A DNA stretch of 53,176 nt from an uncultured Erwinia sp. (GCA_913775305.1 CAJYIY010000014.1:1-53176); one strand, 5' to 3'. Shown: positions 37,225-46,916, numbered from the stretch's first letter. Program-made: numbers and translations. Notes: generated by a model not told the origin, from the sequence alone.

Positions 37225-39507
37225 TCATTCCGCGTCAGTCCCCTCAGCCCGCTTCCGAACCTCCACCAGGCAGCTCATGGCGTTTGGCCCCTGTGTCAGC
37301 GAGGAGGTACCAATATCCAGCGTCAGCACGTTGGGATTCCCGGCGCGATCGTAGTCTCGCCACGCTTTGCCAAAGCCGGGATCGAACCAGGCACCGGTGG
37401 AAATCAGCACCACCTTCTGGCTGACGCCCTGGGTGAGGCGAACGCCGGCCTGAATGCGGCCGCGATCGTTACTGACTTCAATCACCTCGCCGTCGCTGAC
37501 ACCCCGTTCAGCCGCATCCAGCGGGTGCATCCACAGCGTTTCGCGACCGGCGGTTTTGTTGGCCTGCACCGTGGATGTCGCATCCAGCTGGCTGTGCAAG
37601 CGGTCACCGGGCTGAATCGAAATCATATGCAGCGGGAAGCGCTGCCGGAGTTCCGCTCCCAGCCACTCAGCCGGTTCGCGCCATTCCGGGTGTGGAGCAA
37701 AGTCCGCAAGCTGATACCCTTCAATGGTTTCTGAAAACAGCTCAATTTTACCACTGGCGGTTTTAATCGGGTTGGCCAGCGGGTTTGCGCGGAAATCAGC
37801 CATAAATACCCAGTCTTCCTTCGGCGCTGGGATCTCCACATGCCCCAGCTGCCAGAAGGTTTCAAATTCCGGGAAATCGATCCCCTTTTGACCGTGCGCC
37901 ACGGCACAGCGCTGGTATAGATGCCGGATCCACTGCATTTCGTTGCGATTTTCAGTAAAGGTATCACGATAGCCCAACCGCTCGGCCAAATCGGCAAAAA
38001 TATCAAAGTCGTTACGCGCCTGATGCTGCGGTGCAATCGCCTGGTGCATCGCCAGCACGAAGCGATCCCTGGACGATCCACCGATGTCATTGCGCTCCAG
38101 AGTCGTCGTCACCGGCAGAACGATATCCGCCATCTGCGCCGCCGGCGTCCAGACAATATCCTGCACGATTACCGTATCCGGACGCTGCCAGCCTGCCACC
38201 AGCCGGTTCAGCTGCTGATGGTGATGGAACGGATTGCCACCCGCCCAGTGGATCAGATGGATATCCGGGTAGGTCTGTGTTTTACCCTGGAAGGTGTATT
38301 CCTCACCGGGATGCAGCAGCATATCGCTGATGCGGGCAACCGGGATTGCCCGGTGCGCGATCGGATTGACGCCGGTCGACATCAGCGGAGACGGGCCTTC
38401 AATACGCGGATTCCCGACGCTGTTCATTGAACCGTGACCGAAGGAGAAACCGCCCCCCGGCAGGCCAGGCTGCCCCAGCATCGACGACAGCGCAATCATC
38501 ATCCAGTAAGGCTGCTCACCGCGATGGGCGCGCTGGACGGAGTAGGAACAGGTGATAAAGCTACGCTTGCCGCACAGCTGCTGCGCCAGCAGCACGATGC
38601 GTGCAGCCGGAATACCGGTGATCTCGCTGGCCCACTGCGGGGTTTTGGGCTGACCGTCGCCTTCACCCAGCAGATAGCTTCTGAGCTGCGGATAGCCTGT
38701 GCAGTGGGATTGCAGAAAAGCCTTATCTGCCGCGCCCACGCGCTCAATTTCATAGCCCAGCGCCAGCATCAGCGCCACGTCGGTATTCGGGCGGATTGGG
38801 ATCCATTCAGCGTTCACAAACGCCGGGCAGTCATCACGCATCGGGCTGATGTTGATCACCGGCGTGCCTTTTGCCGCCAGCTGTTGCAGGGCCGGTTTCA
38901 GGCTGTGCTCACCCGCACCGCCGGAGGCAACCTGGGCGTTTTTCAGCGCCAGCCCGCCAAAGGCGATAAAGATTTCACATTGCTTAACCACACCTGGCCA
39001 GTCGGTCACCCGGCCGGTCAGCGGCATATAGGTCCCGATCACATAGGGTAAAAAGAACTGCGCGGCCCCCCAGCTGTAGTTACCCTGCTGATCGATACCG
39101 CCGCCGCCCAGGTTGTAGAAGCGGCGCACCAGCGTGCGGGCGTGATTAACGCGGCCCGCCGATGACCAGCCGTAGGAGCCGTCAAAGATCCCGCTGGCGC
39201 CGTAGCGATCGCGCACCCGGCGGTTCTCTTCAGCCACCAGATCCAGTGCGGTTTCCCAGTCCACCGCGACAAAATCCTCGCGCCCGCGCAGGGTGCGATC
39301 GCTGTTCTCCCGGGACTTCAGCCACGATCGGCGGACCATCGGCTGGCGGATACGCTTATCCGAGTAGACCAGTTCCGGGATAGTGTTCAGCATCGGCGAC
39401 GGATCCTGGTCAGCGAAAAAAGGGTCACAGCGCACCAGTCTGCCGTTTTCGACCACCGCACTGAAGGCACCCCAGTGGGCAAGGTGAGGGAATTTTTTTA
39501 ACGTCAT
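37225..39507 (-). CDS. Molybdopterin-dependent oxidoreductase, biotin/TMAO sulfoxide reductase (BisC) family
   Basis: A 760-residue molybdoenzyme of the DMSO-reductase family. HWGAFSAVVENGRLV at the N-terminus, MVRRSWL, GSYGWSSAGRVNHA and GNYSWGAAQFFLPYVIG match BisC/TorA. Ser145 in the last motif is the likely Mo ligand. There is no N-terminal iron-sulfur motif and no Tat signal, so it is probably cytoplasmic like BisC (777 residues), which reduces biotin or methionine sulfoxide. The molybdopterin-dinucleotide-binding end is present (RLHSQLDATSTVQ, MHPLDAAERGVSDG). It diverges from galR and is absent from this place in E. coli. Which sulfoxide or N-oxide it reduces is unclear; it may be called bisC. 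Confidence 0.85.
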   Translation of the reverse strand: MTLKKFPHLAHWGAFSAVVENGRLVRCDPFFADQDPSPMLNTIPELVYSDKRIRQPMVRRSWLKSRENSDRTLRGREDFVAVDWETALDLVAEENRRVRDRYGASGIFDGSYGWSSAGRVNHARTLVRRFYNLGGGGIDQQGNYSWGAAQFFLPYVIGTYMPLTGRVTDWPGVVKQCEIFIAFGGLALKNAQVASGGAGEHSLKPALQQLAAKGTPVINISPMRDDCPAFVNAEWIPIRPNTDVALMLALGYEIERVGAADKAFLQSHCTGYPQLRSYLLGEGDGQPKTPQWASEITGIPAARIVLLAQQLCGKRSFITCSYSVQRAHRGEQPYWMMIALSSMLGQPGLPGGGFSFGHGSMNSVGNPRIEGPSPLMSTGVNPIAHRAIPVARISDMLLHPGEEYTFQGKTQTYPDIHLIHWAGGNPFHHHQQLNRLVAGWQRPDTVIVQDIVWTPAAQMADIVLPVTTTLERNDIGGSSRDRFVLAMHQAIAPQHQARNDFDIFADLAERLGYRDTFTENRNEMQWIRHLYQRCAVAHGQKGIDFPEFETFWQLGHVEIPAPKEDWVFMADFRANPLANPIKTASGKIELFSETIEGYQLADFAPHPEWREPAEWLGAELRQRFPLHMISIQPGDRLHSQLDATSTVQANKTAGRETLWMHPLDAAERGVSDGEVIEVSNDRGRIQAGVRLTQGVSQKVVLISTGAWFDPGFGKAWRDYDRAGNPNVLTLDIGTSSLTQGPNAMSCLVEVRKRAEGTDAE

Positions 39508-39703
39508 GAGAGGATCCGGCCATGGTGTCGGTTTTATGAAAGCTCAGAATAGCATCGCTCAGTAATCGAGTGAAACCGTGTTCACCCAACCGGAACAAAC
39601 CGCCTGTAAGCGCGGAGCTCGGAGAGATAAAACCTCAGCTTTGCGACACCCGGCGCATTCTCCAGGCTTGCAGTCCCTAACGCTTTCCGCAACACTACAA
39701 CCA

Positions 39704-39717
39704 TGTAAACGCTTACC
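39704..39717. promoter_or_regulatory. GalR/LacI-family operator upstream of galR
   Basis: TGTAAACGCTTACC fits the GalR/GalS operator core TGTAANCGNTTACA except the last base. It lies 17 bases before the galR start, so GalR probably represses its own gene. Confidence 0.75.
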
Positions 39718-39734
39718 CAGGAAGGTTGAACACT

Positions 39735-40736
39735 ATGGCTACCATAAAGGATGTTGCCAGACTCGCGGGGGTGTCGGTCGCCACCGTTTCTCGCGTTATC
39801 AATAACTCCCCAAAGGCCAGTGAAAATTCACGCCTGGCGGTGAATCAGGCAATGGCGTCGCTGAAATACCATCCAAATGCCAACGCCCGCGCGCTGGCGC
39901 AGCAGTCCACGGAAACCATTGGCTTAGTGGTTGGCGACGTATCCGATCCCTTCTTTGGCGCTATGGTGAAGTCGGTGGATGAGGTGGCGTGGAATACCGG
40001 AAACTTCCTGCTGATTGGTAACGGCTACCATAACGAGCAGAAAGAACGCCAGGCGATTGAGCAGCTGATTCGGCATCGCTGTGCGGCGCTGGTGGTGCAC
40101 GCCAAAAAAGTCCCTGATGAAGAGCTGGTTGGCCTGATGAAGCAGATCCCGGGAATGGTGCTGCTGAACCGCGTGCTGCCGGGCTATGAGCAGCGCTGCA
40201 TTGCGCTGGACGACCGCTACGGTTCCTGGCTGGCCACCCGCCATCTGATCCAGCAGGGCCATCAGAATATTGCCTTTATCTGTTCAACTCACCCGATTTC
40301 TGACTCCAGCGACCGCCTGCAGGGCTATTACGATGCGCTGAAAGAGCATGGCCTGCCCTGTAACGATCGGCTGGTGGCTTTTGGTGAGCCGGATGAGGTG
40401 GGCGGTGAAACGGCGATGACCGAGCTGCTCGGCCGGGGCAAAACCTTCAGCGCGGTCGCCTGCTATAACGATTCCATGGCGGCAGGCGCACTGGCGGTGT
40501 TAAGCGACAACGGCGTGCGGGTGCCGGAAGAGATTTCGCTGATTGGTTTCGACGACGTGTTGGTATCCCGATACGTGCGGCCGCGGCTGACCACCGTGCG
40601 TTACCCGATTATCACCATGGCACAGCAGGCAGCCACGCTGGCGCTGGCGCTGGCTCACGGTCAGCCGCTGCCGGAAGTGACGCATCTGTTCAGCCCAACG
40701 CTGGTTCGCCGTCACTCCGTAGGCGCCCCCGCCTGA
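39735..40736 (+). CDS. galR: Galactose repressor GalR
   Basis: A 333-residue LacI-family repressor of galactose genes; D-galactose releases it from DNA. The DNA-binding domain MATIKDVARLAGVSVATVSRVINNS is nearly identical to E. coli GalR, followed by the hinge and a periplasmic-binding-like inducer domain (FDDVLVSRYVRPRLTTVRYP). ATG 39735 was chosen over an upstream TTG because of the GalR start MATIKDV and AGGAAGG about 9 bases upstream. The C-terminus is about 10 residues shorter than in E. coli. It overlaps the convergent acetyltransferase gene by 25 bases. Confidence 0.96.
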   Translation: MATIKDVARLAGVSVATVSRVINNSPKASENSRLAVNQAMASLKYHPNANARALAQQSTETIGLVVGDVSDPFFGAMVKSVDEVAWNTGNFLLIGNGYHNEQKERQAIEQLIRHRCAALVVHAKKVPDEELVGLMKQIPGMVLLNRVLPGYEQRCIALDDRYGSWLATRHLIQQGHQNIAFICSTHPISDSSDRLQGYYDALKEHGLPCNDRLVAFGEPDEVGGETAMTELLGRGKTFSAVACYNDSMAAGALAVLSDNGVRVPEEISLIGFDDVLVSRYVRPRLTTVRYPIITMAQQAATLALALAHGQPLPEVTHLFSPTLVRRHSVGAPA

Positions 40737-41203
40737 TCCTCAGGCGGTAGCGGCTGGTGATAAAGATGCACGGTCGTCGCCGGATAATCCAGCGCATCGC
40801 CAATATAGCGCCAGCCGAACTTTTCGTAGTAGCCGGTGCAGGCGGAGTAGAGGTAGAGATCGGCATCACCGCGCTGTCTGCAGCAGTCGATTATCGTTTG
40901 CTGCAGCCGCTCACTGAGTCCCCGCCCACGCCAGCCTTCGTCAATATAGAGCGCCGCCAGCCAGGGGTAGAGATCCTGACGGCTGATCAGATCGCAGCGC
41001 CACAGCCCTACCGTTCCCACCGGACGTTCGCCATCCAGTGCCACAAAGGTGACGGGCAGATCCTGACCTTTGAGGCTGCTGTCGATCACGCTGGCGAAGA
41101 AATCGCGGCTGTCTTCGCTACCAAACGACCGCCACAGCCAGTCGGTAATGATGTCGCGATGTTCAGTGGCTTCGGTGAGCGGGACAATACGCAGCGTCGT
41201 CAT
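40712..41203 (-). CDS. GNAT-family N-acetyltransferase
   Basis: A 163-residue acetyltransferase with the acetyl-CoA-binding motif A (AALYIDEGWRGRGLSERLQQ, R/Q-x-x-G-x-G/A type) and motif B (YLYSACTGYYEKFGWRYIGDA). It is absent between galR and lysA in E. coli. The acceptor cannot be inferred. Its 3' end overlaps the end of galR in convergent orientation; AGGA stands about 8 bases before the ATG. Confidence 0.85.
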   Translation of the reverse strand: MTTLRIVPLTEATEHRDIITDWLWRSFGSEDSRDFFASVIDSSLKGQDLPVTFVALDGERPVGTVGLWRCDLISRQDLYPWLAALYIDEGWRGRGLSERLQQTIIDCCRQRGDADLYLYSACTGYYEKFGWRYIGDALDYPATTVHLYHQPLPPEDQAGAPTE

Positions 41204-41313
41204 CGGTGGGTTCCTGAAGAAAGGAGGTCAACTCCTGTGGTTTATCGTCCGCACCGGGCACAGCCTCTGCGCCGGGGATGACCCGTCATCCGCAGAGGCG
41301 ATATCCCGTAACA

Positions 41314-41331
41314 GACCGGGTTACCCCGGTC
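41314..41331 (-). terminator. Hairpin after lysA
   Basis: GACCGGG and CCCGGTC form a perfect 7-bp stem around a 4-base loop, 8 bases after the lysA stop. No T-run follows; it may be a weak or factor-assisted terminator. Confidence 0.45.
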
Positions 41332-41339
41332 GGGACCGG

Positions 41340-42593
41340 TTACAGCTCCAGCGCCAGCAGCTCCGCCACCGTCTGCGCACGACGGATTTGCCGCGGCTGG
41401 CCGTTCTCAAACAGCACCTCCGGCAGCAGCGGCCGGCTGTTATAGTTGGAAGACATCGACGCGCCGTAGGCCCCCGTATCATGGAACACCAGAAAATCCC
41501 CCACCTTCACTGCCGGAAGCGCGCGGGTTTCCACTTTGCCGCCCTCCTGCTGAGTGAACACATCGCCCGATTCGCACAGCGGTCCGGCCACGACCGTCTC
41601 TACGGTGTTGTGCTCATCCAGCGGGCGTCCATCTCCGGCCATCGCGGAAATATGGTGATAGCTGCCGTACATTGACGGGCGCATGAGATCGTTAAAGCCG
41701 GCATCCACCAGCACAAAGTGGCGGCTGCCCATCTCTTTCACCGCACGAACCTGGCTGACCAGCACGCCCGACTCGGCAACCAGGAAGCGACCTGGCTCAA
41801 TTTCCAGCTTCACCGGGTGACCCAGGTGGTTTGCCACGCGCTGGCGTGCAGCATCCCACAGGCCAAAATAGTGATCGGTGTCGATCGCCTCTTCACCAAA
41901 ACGGTAGGGAATTGACAGACCGCCCCCGGCAGAAATCGCCGCCAGGTCCTGGCCGAAACTGATGACCTGATCCACCATGGCATCGCACACCTGCTCCAGA
42001 TGGCTGTAGTCCACGCCGGATCCGATATGCATATGAATGCCCACCAGCTTCAGCTGATAACGCTGAATCGCTTCCAGCGCCAGCGCCATATCACCATGCC
42101 AGATACCGTGCTTGCTGTTCTCACCGCCGGTGTTGGTTTTCTGGCTGTGGCCGTGGCCAAAGCCCGGATTCACGCGCAGCCAGACCGGATGCCCGGTAGA
42201 GACCGCGCCCAGCTGATGCAGCATATCAACGGAACCGGCATTCACCGGCACCTTCAGCTCCGCCACGCGGGCCAGGGTTGGCTCATCCAGCAGATCGGCG
42301 GTGAACACGATCTCGTCACCGCCCGCCTGATAACCCGCCGCCAGCGCGCGCTCAATTTCGCCCAGCGAAACGGAATCGACCTTTACACCGGCAGCGCGCA
42401 TCAGGCGCAGAATATGAATATTAGAGCAGGCTTTCTGCGCGAACCGCACTACGTCAAACTGCTGCAGCTGCGCAATGCGCTGCTGAATCAGGCTGGCATC
42501 GTAGGCCCAGACCGGGCCGCCCGTCCGGTGAGCAAGCGCTAAAAGATTTTCCTGATTCAGGGCGGTTGTGGTGTCGGTCAGCAGGCGTGGCAT
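41340..42593 (-). CDS. lysA: Diaminopimelate decarboxylase
   Basis: LysA converts meso-diaminopimelate to L-lysine with pyridoxal phosphate, the last lysine step. In the 417-residue protein the PLP lysine is Lys54 (FAQKACSN). HIGSGVDY, GPLCESGDVF and DTGAYGASMSSNYNSRP are the family's substrate and cofactor motifs. ATG 42593 has AAGGAG 7 bases upstream; a longer frame extends across the promoter. It is divergent from lysR, its activator. Confidence 0.97.
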   Translation of the reverse strand: MPRLLTDTTTALNQENLLALAHRTGGPVWAYDASLIQQRIAQLQQFDVVRFAQKACSNIHILRLMRAAGVKVDSVSLGEIERALAAGYQAGGDEIVFTADLLDEPTLARVAELKVPVNAGSVDMLHQLGAVSTGHPVWLRVNPGFGHGHSQKTNTGGENSKHGIWHGDMALALEAIQRYQLKLVGIHMHIGSGVDYSHLEQVCDAMVDQVISFGQDLAAISAGGGLSIPYRFGEEAIDTDHYFGLWDAARQRVANHLGHPVKLEIEPGRFLVAESGVLVSQVRAVKEMGSRHFVLVDAGFNDLMRPSMYGSYHHISAMAGDGRPLDEHNTVETVVAGPLCESGDVFTQQEGGKVETRALPAVKVGDFLVFHDTGAYGASMSSNYNSRPLLPEVLFENGQPRQIRRAQTVAELLALEL

Positions 42594-42642
42594 AAGCATT
42601 CTCCTTAAGATAATGACACCATTACGCCACATCTCATTCCGG

Positions 42643-42663
42643 GATAAAAATATCTTTTTTATC
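42643..42663. promoter_or_regulatory. Candidate LysR-controlled region between lysA and lysR
   Basis: The 127-base gap between the divergent genes has an inverted repeat GATAAAA (42643-42649) / TTTTATC (42657-42663). LysR is known to activate lysA from the shared intergenic region in E. coli. The repeat is seen; its use as operator is a guess. Confidence 0.3.
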
Positions 42664-42720
42664 ACAGTCTATTCATCCATGATATGGATACACAGACTGC
42701 AATCCCTTCCGGAGGAAGCC

Positions 42721-43641
42721 ATGGCCGGTGTTTCCCTGCGCCACATCGAGATTTTTCATGCCGTGATCACCACCGGTAATCTCACCGAAGCGGCAGCGCT
42801 GCTGCACACCTCGCAGCCGACCGTCAGCCGCGAGCTGGCGCGTTTTGAAAAGCTGATCGGCCTGCAGCTGTTTGAACGGGTGCGCGGACGCCTGCATCCC
42901 ACCGTTCAGGGTCTGCGACTGTTTGAAGAGGTGCAGCGCTCCTGGTACGGGCTGGACCGGATTATTAATGCCGCCGAAGGGCTGCGGCAGTTCCGTCAGG
43001 GCGAGCTTTCCGTTGCCTGTCTGCCGGTTTTTTCCCAGTCGCTGCTGCCGCTGTTATGCCAGCCGTTTATGCAGCAGTACCCGGAAGTCAGCCTGAATAT
43101 TATTCCACAGGAGTCCCCGCTGCTGGAGGAGTGGCTGTCGGCGCAGCGATACGATTTGGGGCTGACCGAAACCAGCCATACGCCCGCCGGGACCGAACGC
43201 ACCGCGCTGTTCACGCAAAATGAAGTCTGCGTGCTGCCGCAGCAGCATCCGCTGGCCCGTCGTGACTGCCTGACGCCGCAGGATTTTGCCGGTGAAAATT
43301 ACATCAGCCTGTCACGCACCGACAGCTACCGCCAGCTGCTGGATAATCTGTTTAACGAACGGGGGGTCGCGCGAAGAATGGTGATGGAAACGCACAGTGC
43401 GGCATCGGTCTGTGCGATGGTCAGGGCGGGCGTGGGGGTATCGATTGTGAATCCGCTGACGGCGCTGGATTACGCCGACAGCGGCGTGGTGATGCGGCGC
43501 TTCAGCGTGGAAGTGCCGTTCACCGTGAGTTTAATCAGGCCGCGCCACCGGCCCGCTTCGGCGCTGGCCGATGCCTTTAGCCAGCATCTGCAACAGCAGA
43601 TCGGCCTGTTCAGCCAGCGCCTGGAACAGCAGCTGAATTAA
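42721..43641 (+). CDS. lysR: LysR, transcriptional activator of lysA
   Basis: A 306-residue regulator with an N-terminal winged helix-turn-helix (LRHIEIFHAVITTGNLTEAA, then SQPTVSRELARFEKLIG) and a C-terminal effector domain that senses lysine or diaminopimelate. It is the founding LysR protein; E. coli LysR has 311 residues and the same start MAxVxLRHIEIF. ATG 42721 follows GGAGGAAG by about 4 bases. It overlaps the convergent MFS gene by 4 bases. Confidence 0.96.
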   Translation: MAGVSLRHIEIFHAVITTGNLTEAAALLHTSQPTVSRELARFEKLIGLQLFERVRGRLHPTVQGLRLFEEVQRSWYGLDRIINAAEGLRQFRQGELSVACLPVFSQSLLPLLCQPFMQQYPEVSLNIIPQESPLLEEWLSAQRYDLGLTETSHTPAGTERTALFTQNEVCVLPQQHPLARRDCLTPQDFAGENYISLSRTDSYRQLLDNLFNERGVARRMVMETHSAASVCAMVRAGVGVSIVNPLTALDYADSGVVMRRFSVEVPFTVSLIRPRHRPASALADAFSQHLQQQIGLFSQRLEQQLN

Positions 43642-44801
43642 GCGTTGACCGGCTGCCCCTGCGCGCGGGAACCGCGGAAGGTGATCAGGCAGAGAATCAA
43701 CCCGATTGCCGCCAGCATCGCAGCAGCAACCGGAACGGCAGTCAGACCATAGCCGCCGCCGATCACCGCCCCGCCCACCCAGGCTCCGAGGGCGTTACCG
43801 ACGTTAAACGCCGAAATATTCAGCGTGGACACCAGGTTGGGGGCATCCTTACCGTGGCGCACAACGTTAATTTGCAGCGCTGGTACGGTGGCAAAGGTCG
43901 CCATCGCCCACAGGAACAGGGTGATTTCCGCCAGCCACAGCGCGTGAGATGTCCAGCTGAACAGCAGCGAGAACACCGCAATCAGTGAGAAGCTGAGGAT
44001 CAGGCTGAACGAGACGCGCCAGTCAGCCAGCCTGCCGCCCAGAATGTTACCGACGGTCAGCCCGGCCCCAATCAGGAACAGCGTCCAGCTGACGCCGCGA
44101 TCGGTGACGCCAGTCACTTCCAGCAGCAGCGGAGCGATGTAGCTGAACAGCGCAAACATGGCGGCAGCGAAGAATACCGTCATCAGCAGTGACAGCCACA
44201 GCCTGCCGCTGCTTAACGCGCTGAACTCGCTGGCCAAATCCACCGGTTTTTCATTGCGGTTGGTCGGCAGGCTGACAATCAGGCCGATAAACGCCAGTAC
44301 GCCTATCGCCGACACGCCCCAGAAGGTGGCGCGCCAGCCAAACAGCTGACCGAATCCGGTTCCCAGCGGTACGCCAAGCACGTTAGCCAGCGTCAGACCG
44401 GTAAACATCAGCGCCACGGCAGACGCCTGCTTGCCGGGCGCCACAAGGCCTGCGGCGACCACAGCCCCAATGCCAAAGAACGCACCGTGGCAAAGCGCGG
44501 TAACCACGCGAGCCAGCATCAGCAGGTTATAGCTGTAGGCCAGTGCACACAGGACATTGCCGATGATAAAAATCACCATCAGTAAAATTAGCGTGCGTTT
44601 ACGCGGCAGCTTCGCCGTCAGTAGTGCCATAATTGGCGCACCGATGGCCACACCCAGCGCATAGCCGCTGATTAGCCAGCCCGCAGAAGGGATTGATACC
44701 TGCAGATCGCTCGCGACCTCCGGCAACAGCCCCATAATAACGAACTCGGTGGTGCCGATGGCAAAGGCGCTGAGCGCCAGCGCCAGTAATGAAACAGGCA
44801 T
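43638..44801 (-). CDS. MFS exporter, AraJ/YdhP-like (DHA1 family)
   Basis: A 387-residue major-facilitator protein with about 12 membrane helices. FAIGTTEFVIMGLLPEVASDL at the first helix and AFNVGNALGAWVGGAVI near the C-terminus are typical of the AraJ/YdhP subgroup of DHA1 drug or sugar exporters. E. coli has ygeA and araE near here instead. GGGAGGG precedes the ATG. A perfect CRP half-site palindrome lies 82-97 bases upstream of the start codon, so catabolite control is likely. The substrate is unknown. Confidence 0.85.
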   Translation of the reverse strand: MPVSLLALALSAFAIGTTEFVIMGLLPEVASDLQVSIPSAGWLISGYALGVAIGAPIMALLTAKLPRKRTLILLMVIFIIGNVLCALAYSYNLLMLARVVTALCHGAFFGIGAVVAAGLVAPGKQASAVALMFTGLTLANVLGVPLGTGFGQLFGWRATFWGVSAIGVLAFIGLIVSLPTNRNEKPVDLASEFSALSSGRLWLSLLMTVFFAAAMFALFSYIAPLLLEVTGVTDRGVSWTLFLIGAGLTVGNILGGRLADWRVSFSLILSFSLIAVFSLLFSWTSHALWLAEITLFLWAMATFATVPALQINVVRHGKDAPNLVSTLNISAFNVGNALGAWVGGAVIGGGYGLTAVPVAAAMLAAIGLILCLITFRGSRAQGQPVNA

Positions 44802-44882
44802 TTCACACCCTCCCAGGATGGTTATATGTCAGCCCTCTGTACGAGGAGCCGTTATCGTCAGGTGAATAATTGTTATACAGAA

Positions 44883-44898
44883 TGTGACATTTGTCACA
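44883..44898. promoter_or_regulatory. CRP site upstream of the MFS exporter gene
   Basis: TGTGA-CATTTG-TCACA has both consensus CRP half-sites intact. It lies in the 321-base gap between the MFS start and the ygeA end. Possible -10 elements on the minus strand are TATAAC (44877-44872) and GATAAC (44856-44851), the latter placing CRP near -46. The rest of the gap shows no gene. Confidence 0.65.
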
Positions 44899-45122
44899 GA
44901 AAGCTATTAAAACACAGGCAGGAGATCGCTTACAGCAGAGCGCAGGCAAGGGTGTTTTGCCCGATAAGCAACAATCAGCCCGACAAGCCGTTGATGAATT
45001 CGAGTCAATGGCGTTTTGAGCGGTTGTCGTCAGGCTCAGTGAAGAGGAATAAGAAGACCTGCACCGCGATCGCCACGATGCAGGGGGGGAAACAGTGAAG
45101 TTCCGGTATGTCAGTCAGCGGC

Positions 45123-45815
45123 TCACCGCAGCATAAACGCCACTGCCGCCTCCGCATGGAGAGCAGTGGTGTCAAACACCGGAACCGGGCAGCTATCGGG
45201 CTTCAGCAGCAGGCCAATTTCCGTACAGCCGAAAATCACGCCCTGTGCGCCTCTGGCAACCAGGCGGTCAATAATCGCCAGATAGCGAGATGCCGACTCT
45301 GTGGTAAACTGCCCCTGGCAAAGCTCGTCAAAGATAATCCGGTTAATCTCCTGACGATCGGCTTCATCGGGCACCAGCGTGGTAATACCGTGCTTTTCCC
45401 GCATCGGTCCGCGATAGAAATCCTGTTCCATGGTGTAACGCGTACCCAGCAGCGCAACCTGCGACATGCCCGCCCGCTTAATCGCCTCTGCGGTAGCCTC
45501 GGCGATATGCAGGAAGGGCAGCCCGCTCTGGTCAATAATCGGCTGCGCCACTTTATGCATGGTATTGGTACAGAGCACGATACCTTCCGCGCCTGCCCGC
45601 TTCAGCGCCACCGCCGCCTCCGCCAGCATCTGCCCGGCTTTATCCCAGTCGCCGCTGGCCTGACAGGCTTCTATCTCGTAGAAATCCACGCTCCAGAGCA
45701 CCAGCTTTGCCGAGTGCAGTCCACCAAGACGCTGCCTGATCCCTTCATTAATTGCCCGATAGTACGGCAGCGTGGATTCCCAGCTCATGCCACCAATCAG
45801 CCCCAGTGTTTTCAT
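45123..45815 (-). CDS. ygeA: Aspartate/glutamate racemase family protein YgeA
   Basis: A 230-residue cofactor-independent racemase; E. coli YgeA acts on amino acids such as homoserine. The two catalytic cysteines are visible in [11 protein letters not shown] and [10 protein letters not shown], and the start [15 protein letters not shown] is that of the family. GAGGTGAG lies 8 bases before the ATG. In E. coli it follows lysR; here the gene starts 19 bases after the afuC stop on the same strand, so it is probably co-transcribed with the transporter. Confidence 0.93.
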   Translation of the reverse strand: MKTLGLIGGMSWESTLPYYRAINEGIRQRLGGLHSAKLVLWSVDFYEIEACQASGDWDKAGQMLAEAAVALKRAGAEGIVLCTNTMHKVAQPIIDQSGLPFLHIAEATAEAIKRAGMSQVALLGTRYTMEQDFYRGPMREKHGITTLVPDEADRQEINRIIFDELCQGQFTTESASRYLAIIDRLVARGAQGVIFGCTEIGLLLKPDSCPVPVFDTTALHAEAAVAFMLR

Positions 45816-45834
45816 TACGTTTTCTCACCTCGCG

Positions 45835-46905
45835 TCAGTCATCCTGTAACACGAACATACCAAACGGGTGGATCCGGAGATAGCACTCATCACCCGGCGA
45901 AGGCTGTAATTCGGTGGCATTGACCTGCAACAGCAGCGGCTGGCTCTGCCATTCCACCAGCACCTCGTACTGCGGCCCCATATAAGCAACTTTTTTAATC
46001 GTGCAGCGCTGGCTGGCATCCCCCTGTAATCCCAGGGTGATCGCCTCCGGGCGTACGCCGACGGTACAGTGCTGCAAACCGGACGCAAACCCTTCCGGCC
46101 GCGGGATGGCGTAGCCCTGGATCTCCACGCGGTTATCGCGGATTTCCGCCTCGAAGATGTTGGCATCGCCCATAAAGCTGGCCATAAAGCGCGAAGCCGG
46201 GAAGCGGTAGAGCTGCTGCGGTTCGCCAATCTGCATAATCTGCCCTTTGTTCATCACCAGCACGGTATCGGAGACCGCAAACGCCTCGCTTTGATCGTGG
46301 GTCACGTACAGCGACGTGATATTGAACTGCTGCTGCAGTTCGCGGATCTTCTCGCGCATACTGCGGCGCAGGTTGGCATCCAGGTTACTTAGCGGTTCGT
46401 CGAACAGCAGCACCTTCGGCTTGAGGATCAGTGCGCGGGCCAGCGCCACGCGCTGCTGCTGCCCGCCGGAGATCTGATCGACATAGCGGTCGGCGAATCC
46501 GGCCAGATCCACCAGTTCCAGCGCCTCTTCCACCCGGTCGCGGATCTCATCTTTGGGTTTGCCCAGCATCTTCAGGCCGTAGCCGATGTTTTCTCCCAGC
46601 GACATATGCGGGAACAGGGCGTAGGACTGGAACACCATGCAAATATCGCGGTGCTGGATCGAACGATGGGTGACGTCTTCCCCGTCGATAAAAATCTGCC
46701 CGTCGCTGGGTTTCTCCAGCCCGGCCACCATTCTCAGTACGGTGGTTTTTCCACAGCCTGATGGCCCAAGCAGCGTCACCATCTCCCCTTTCGGGATGGC
46801 GAGGCTGAGGTTTTCAATCACCGAATGGCTGCCAAAGCGTTTGGCCACGTTGCGCAGTTCAACGAAGCTTTTCTTTTCCTGGGGTTGTGCGAAGTTAGTA
46901 TTCAT
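45835..46905 (-). CDS. afuC: ABC transporter ATP-binding protein AfuC (hexose-phosphate importer)
   Basis: The 356-residue ATPase of the importer. It has Walker A GPSGCGKT at 47-54, signature [15 protein letters not shown], Walker [15 protein letters not shown], and a C-terminal TOBE regulatory domain. It resembles iron (FbpC) ATPases, but its partners point to the AfuABC sugar-phosphate system. ATG 46905 was chosen over a GTG two codons earlier that lies inside the Shine-Dalgarno sequence. It starts 11 bases after the afuB stop and is followed closely by ygeA. Confidence 0.85.
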   Translation of the reverse strand: MNTNFAQPQEKKSFVELRNVAKRFGSHSVIENLSLAIPKGEMVTLLGPSGCGKTTVLRMVAGLEKPSDGQIFIDGEDVTHRSIQHRDICMVFQSYALFPHMSLGENIGYGLKMLGKPKDEIRDRVEEALELVDLAGFADRYVDQISGGQQQRVALARALILKPKVLLFDEPLSNLDANLRRSMREKIRELQQQFNITSLYVTHDQSEAFAVSDTVLVMNKGQIMQIGEPQQLYRFPASRFMASFMGDANIFEAEIRDNRVEIQGYAIPRPEGFASGLQHCTVGVRPEAITLGLQGDASQRCTIKKVAYMGPQYEVLVEWQSQPLLLQVNATELQPSPGDECYLRIHPFGMFVLQDD

Positions 46906-46916
46906 ATGCACCTTAA

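Noticed and set aside
44826..45098. 90-codon plus-strand open frame between the MFS gene and ygeA
   Set aside because: It lacks a ribosome site, crosses the CRP site and promoter of the MFS gene, and shows no recognisable protein.
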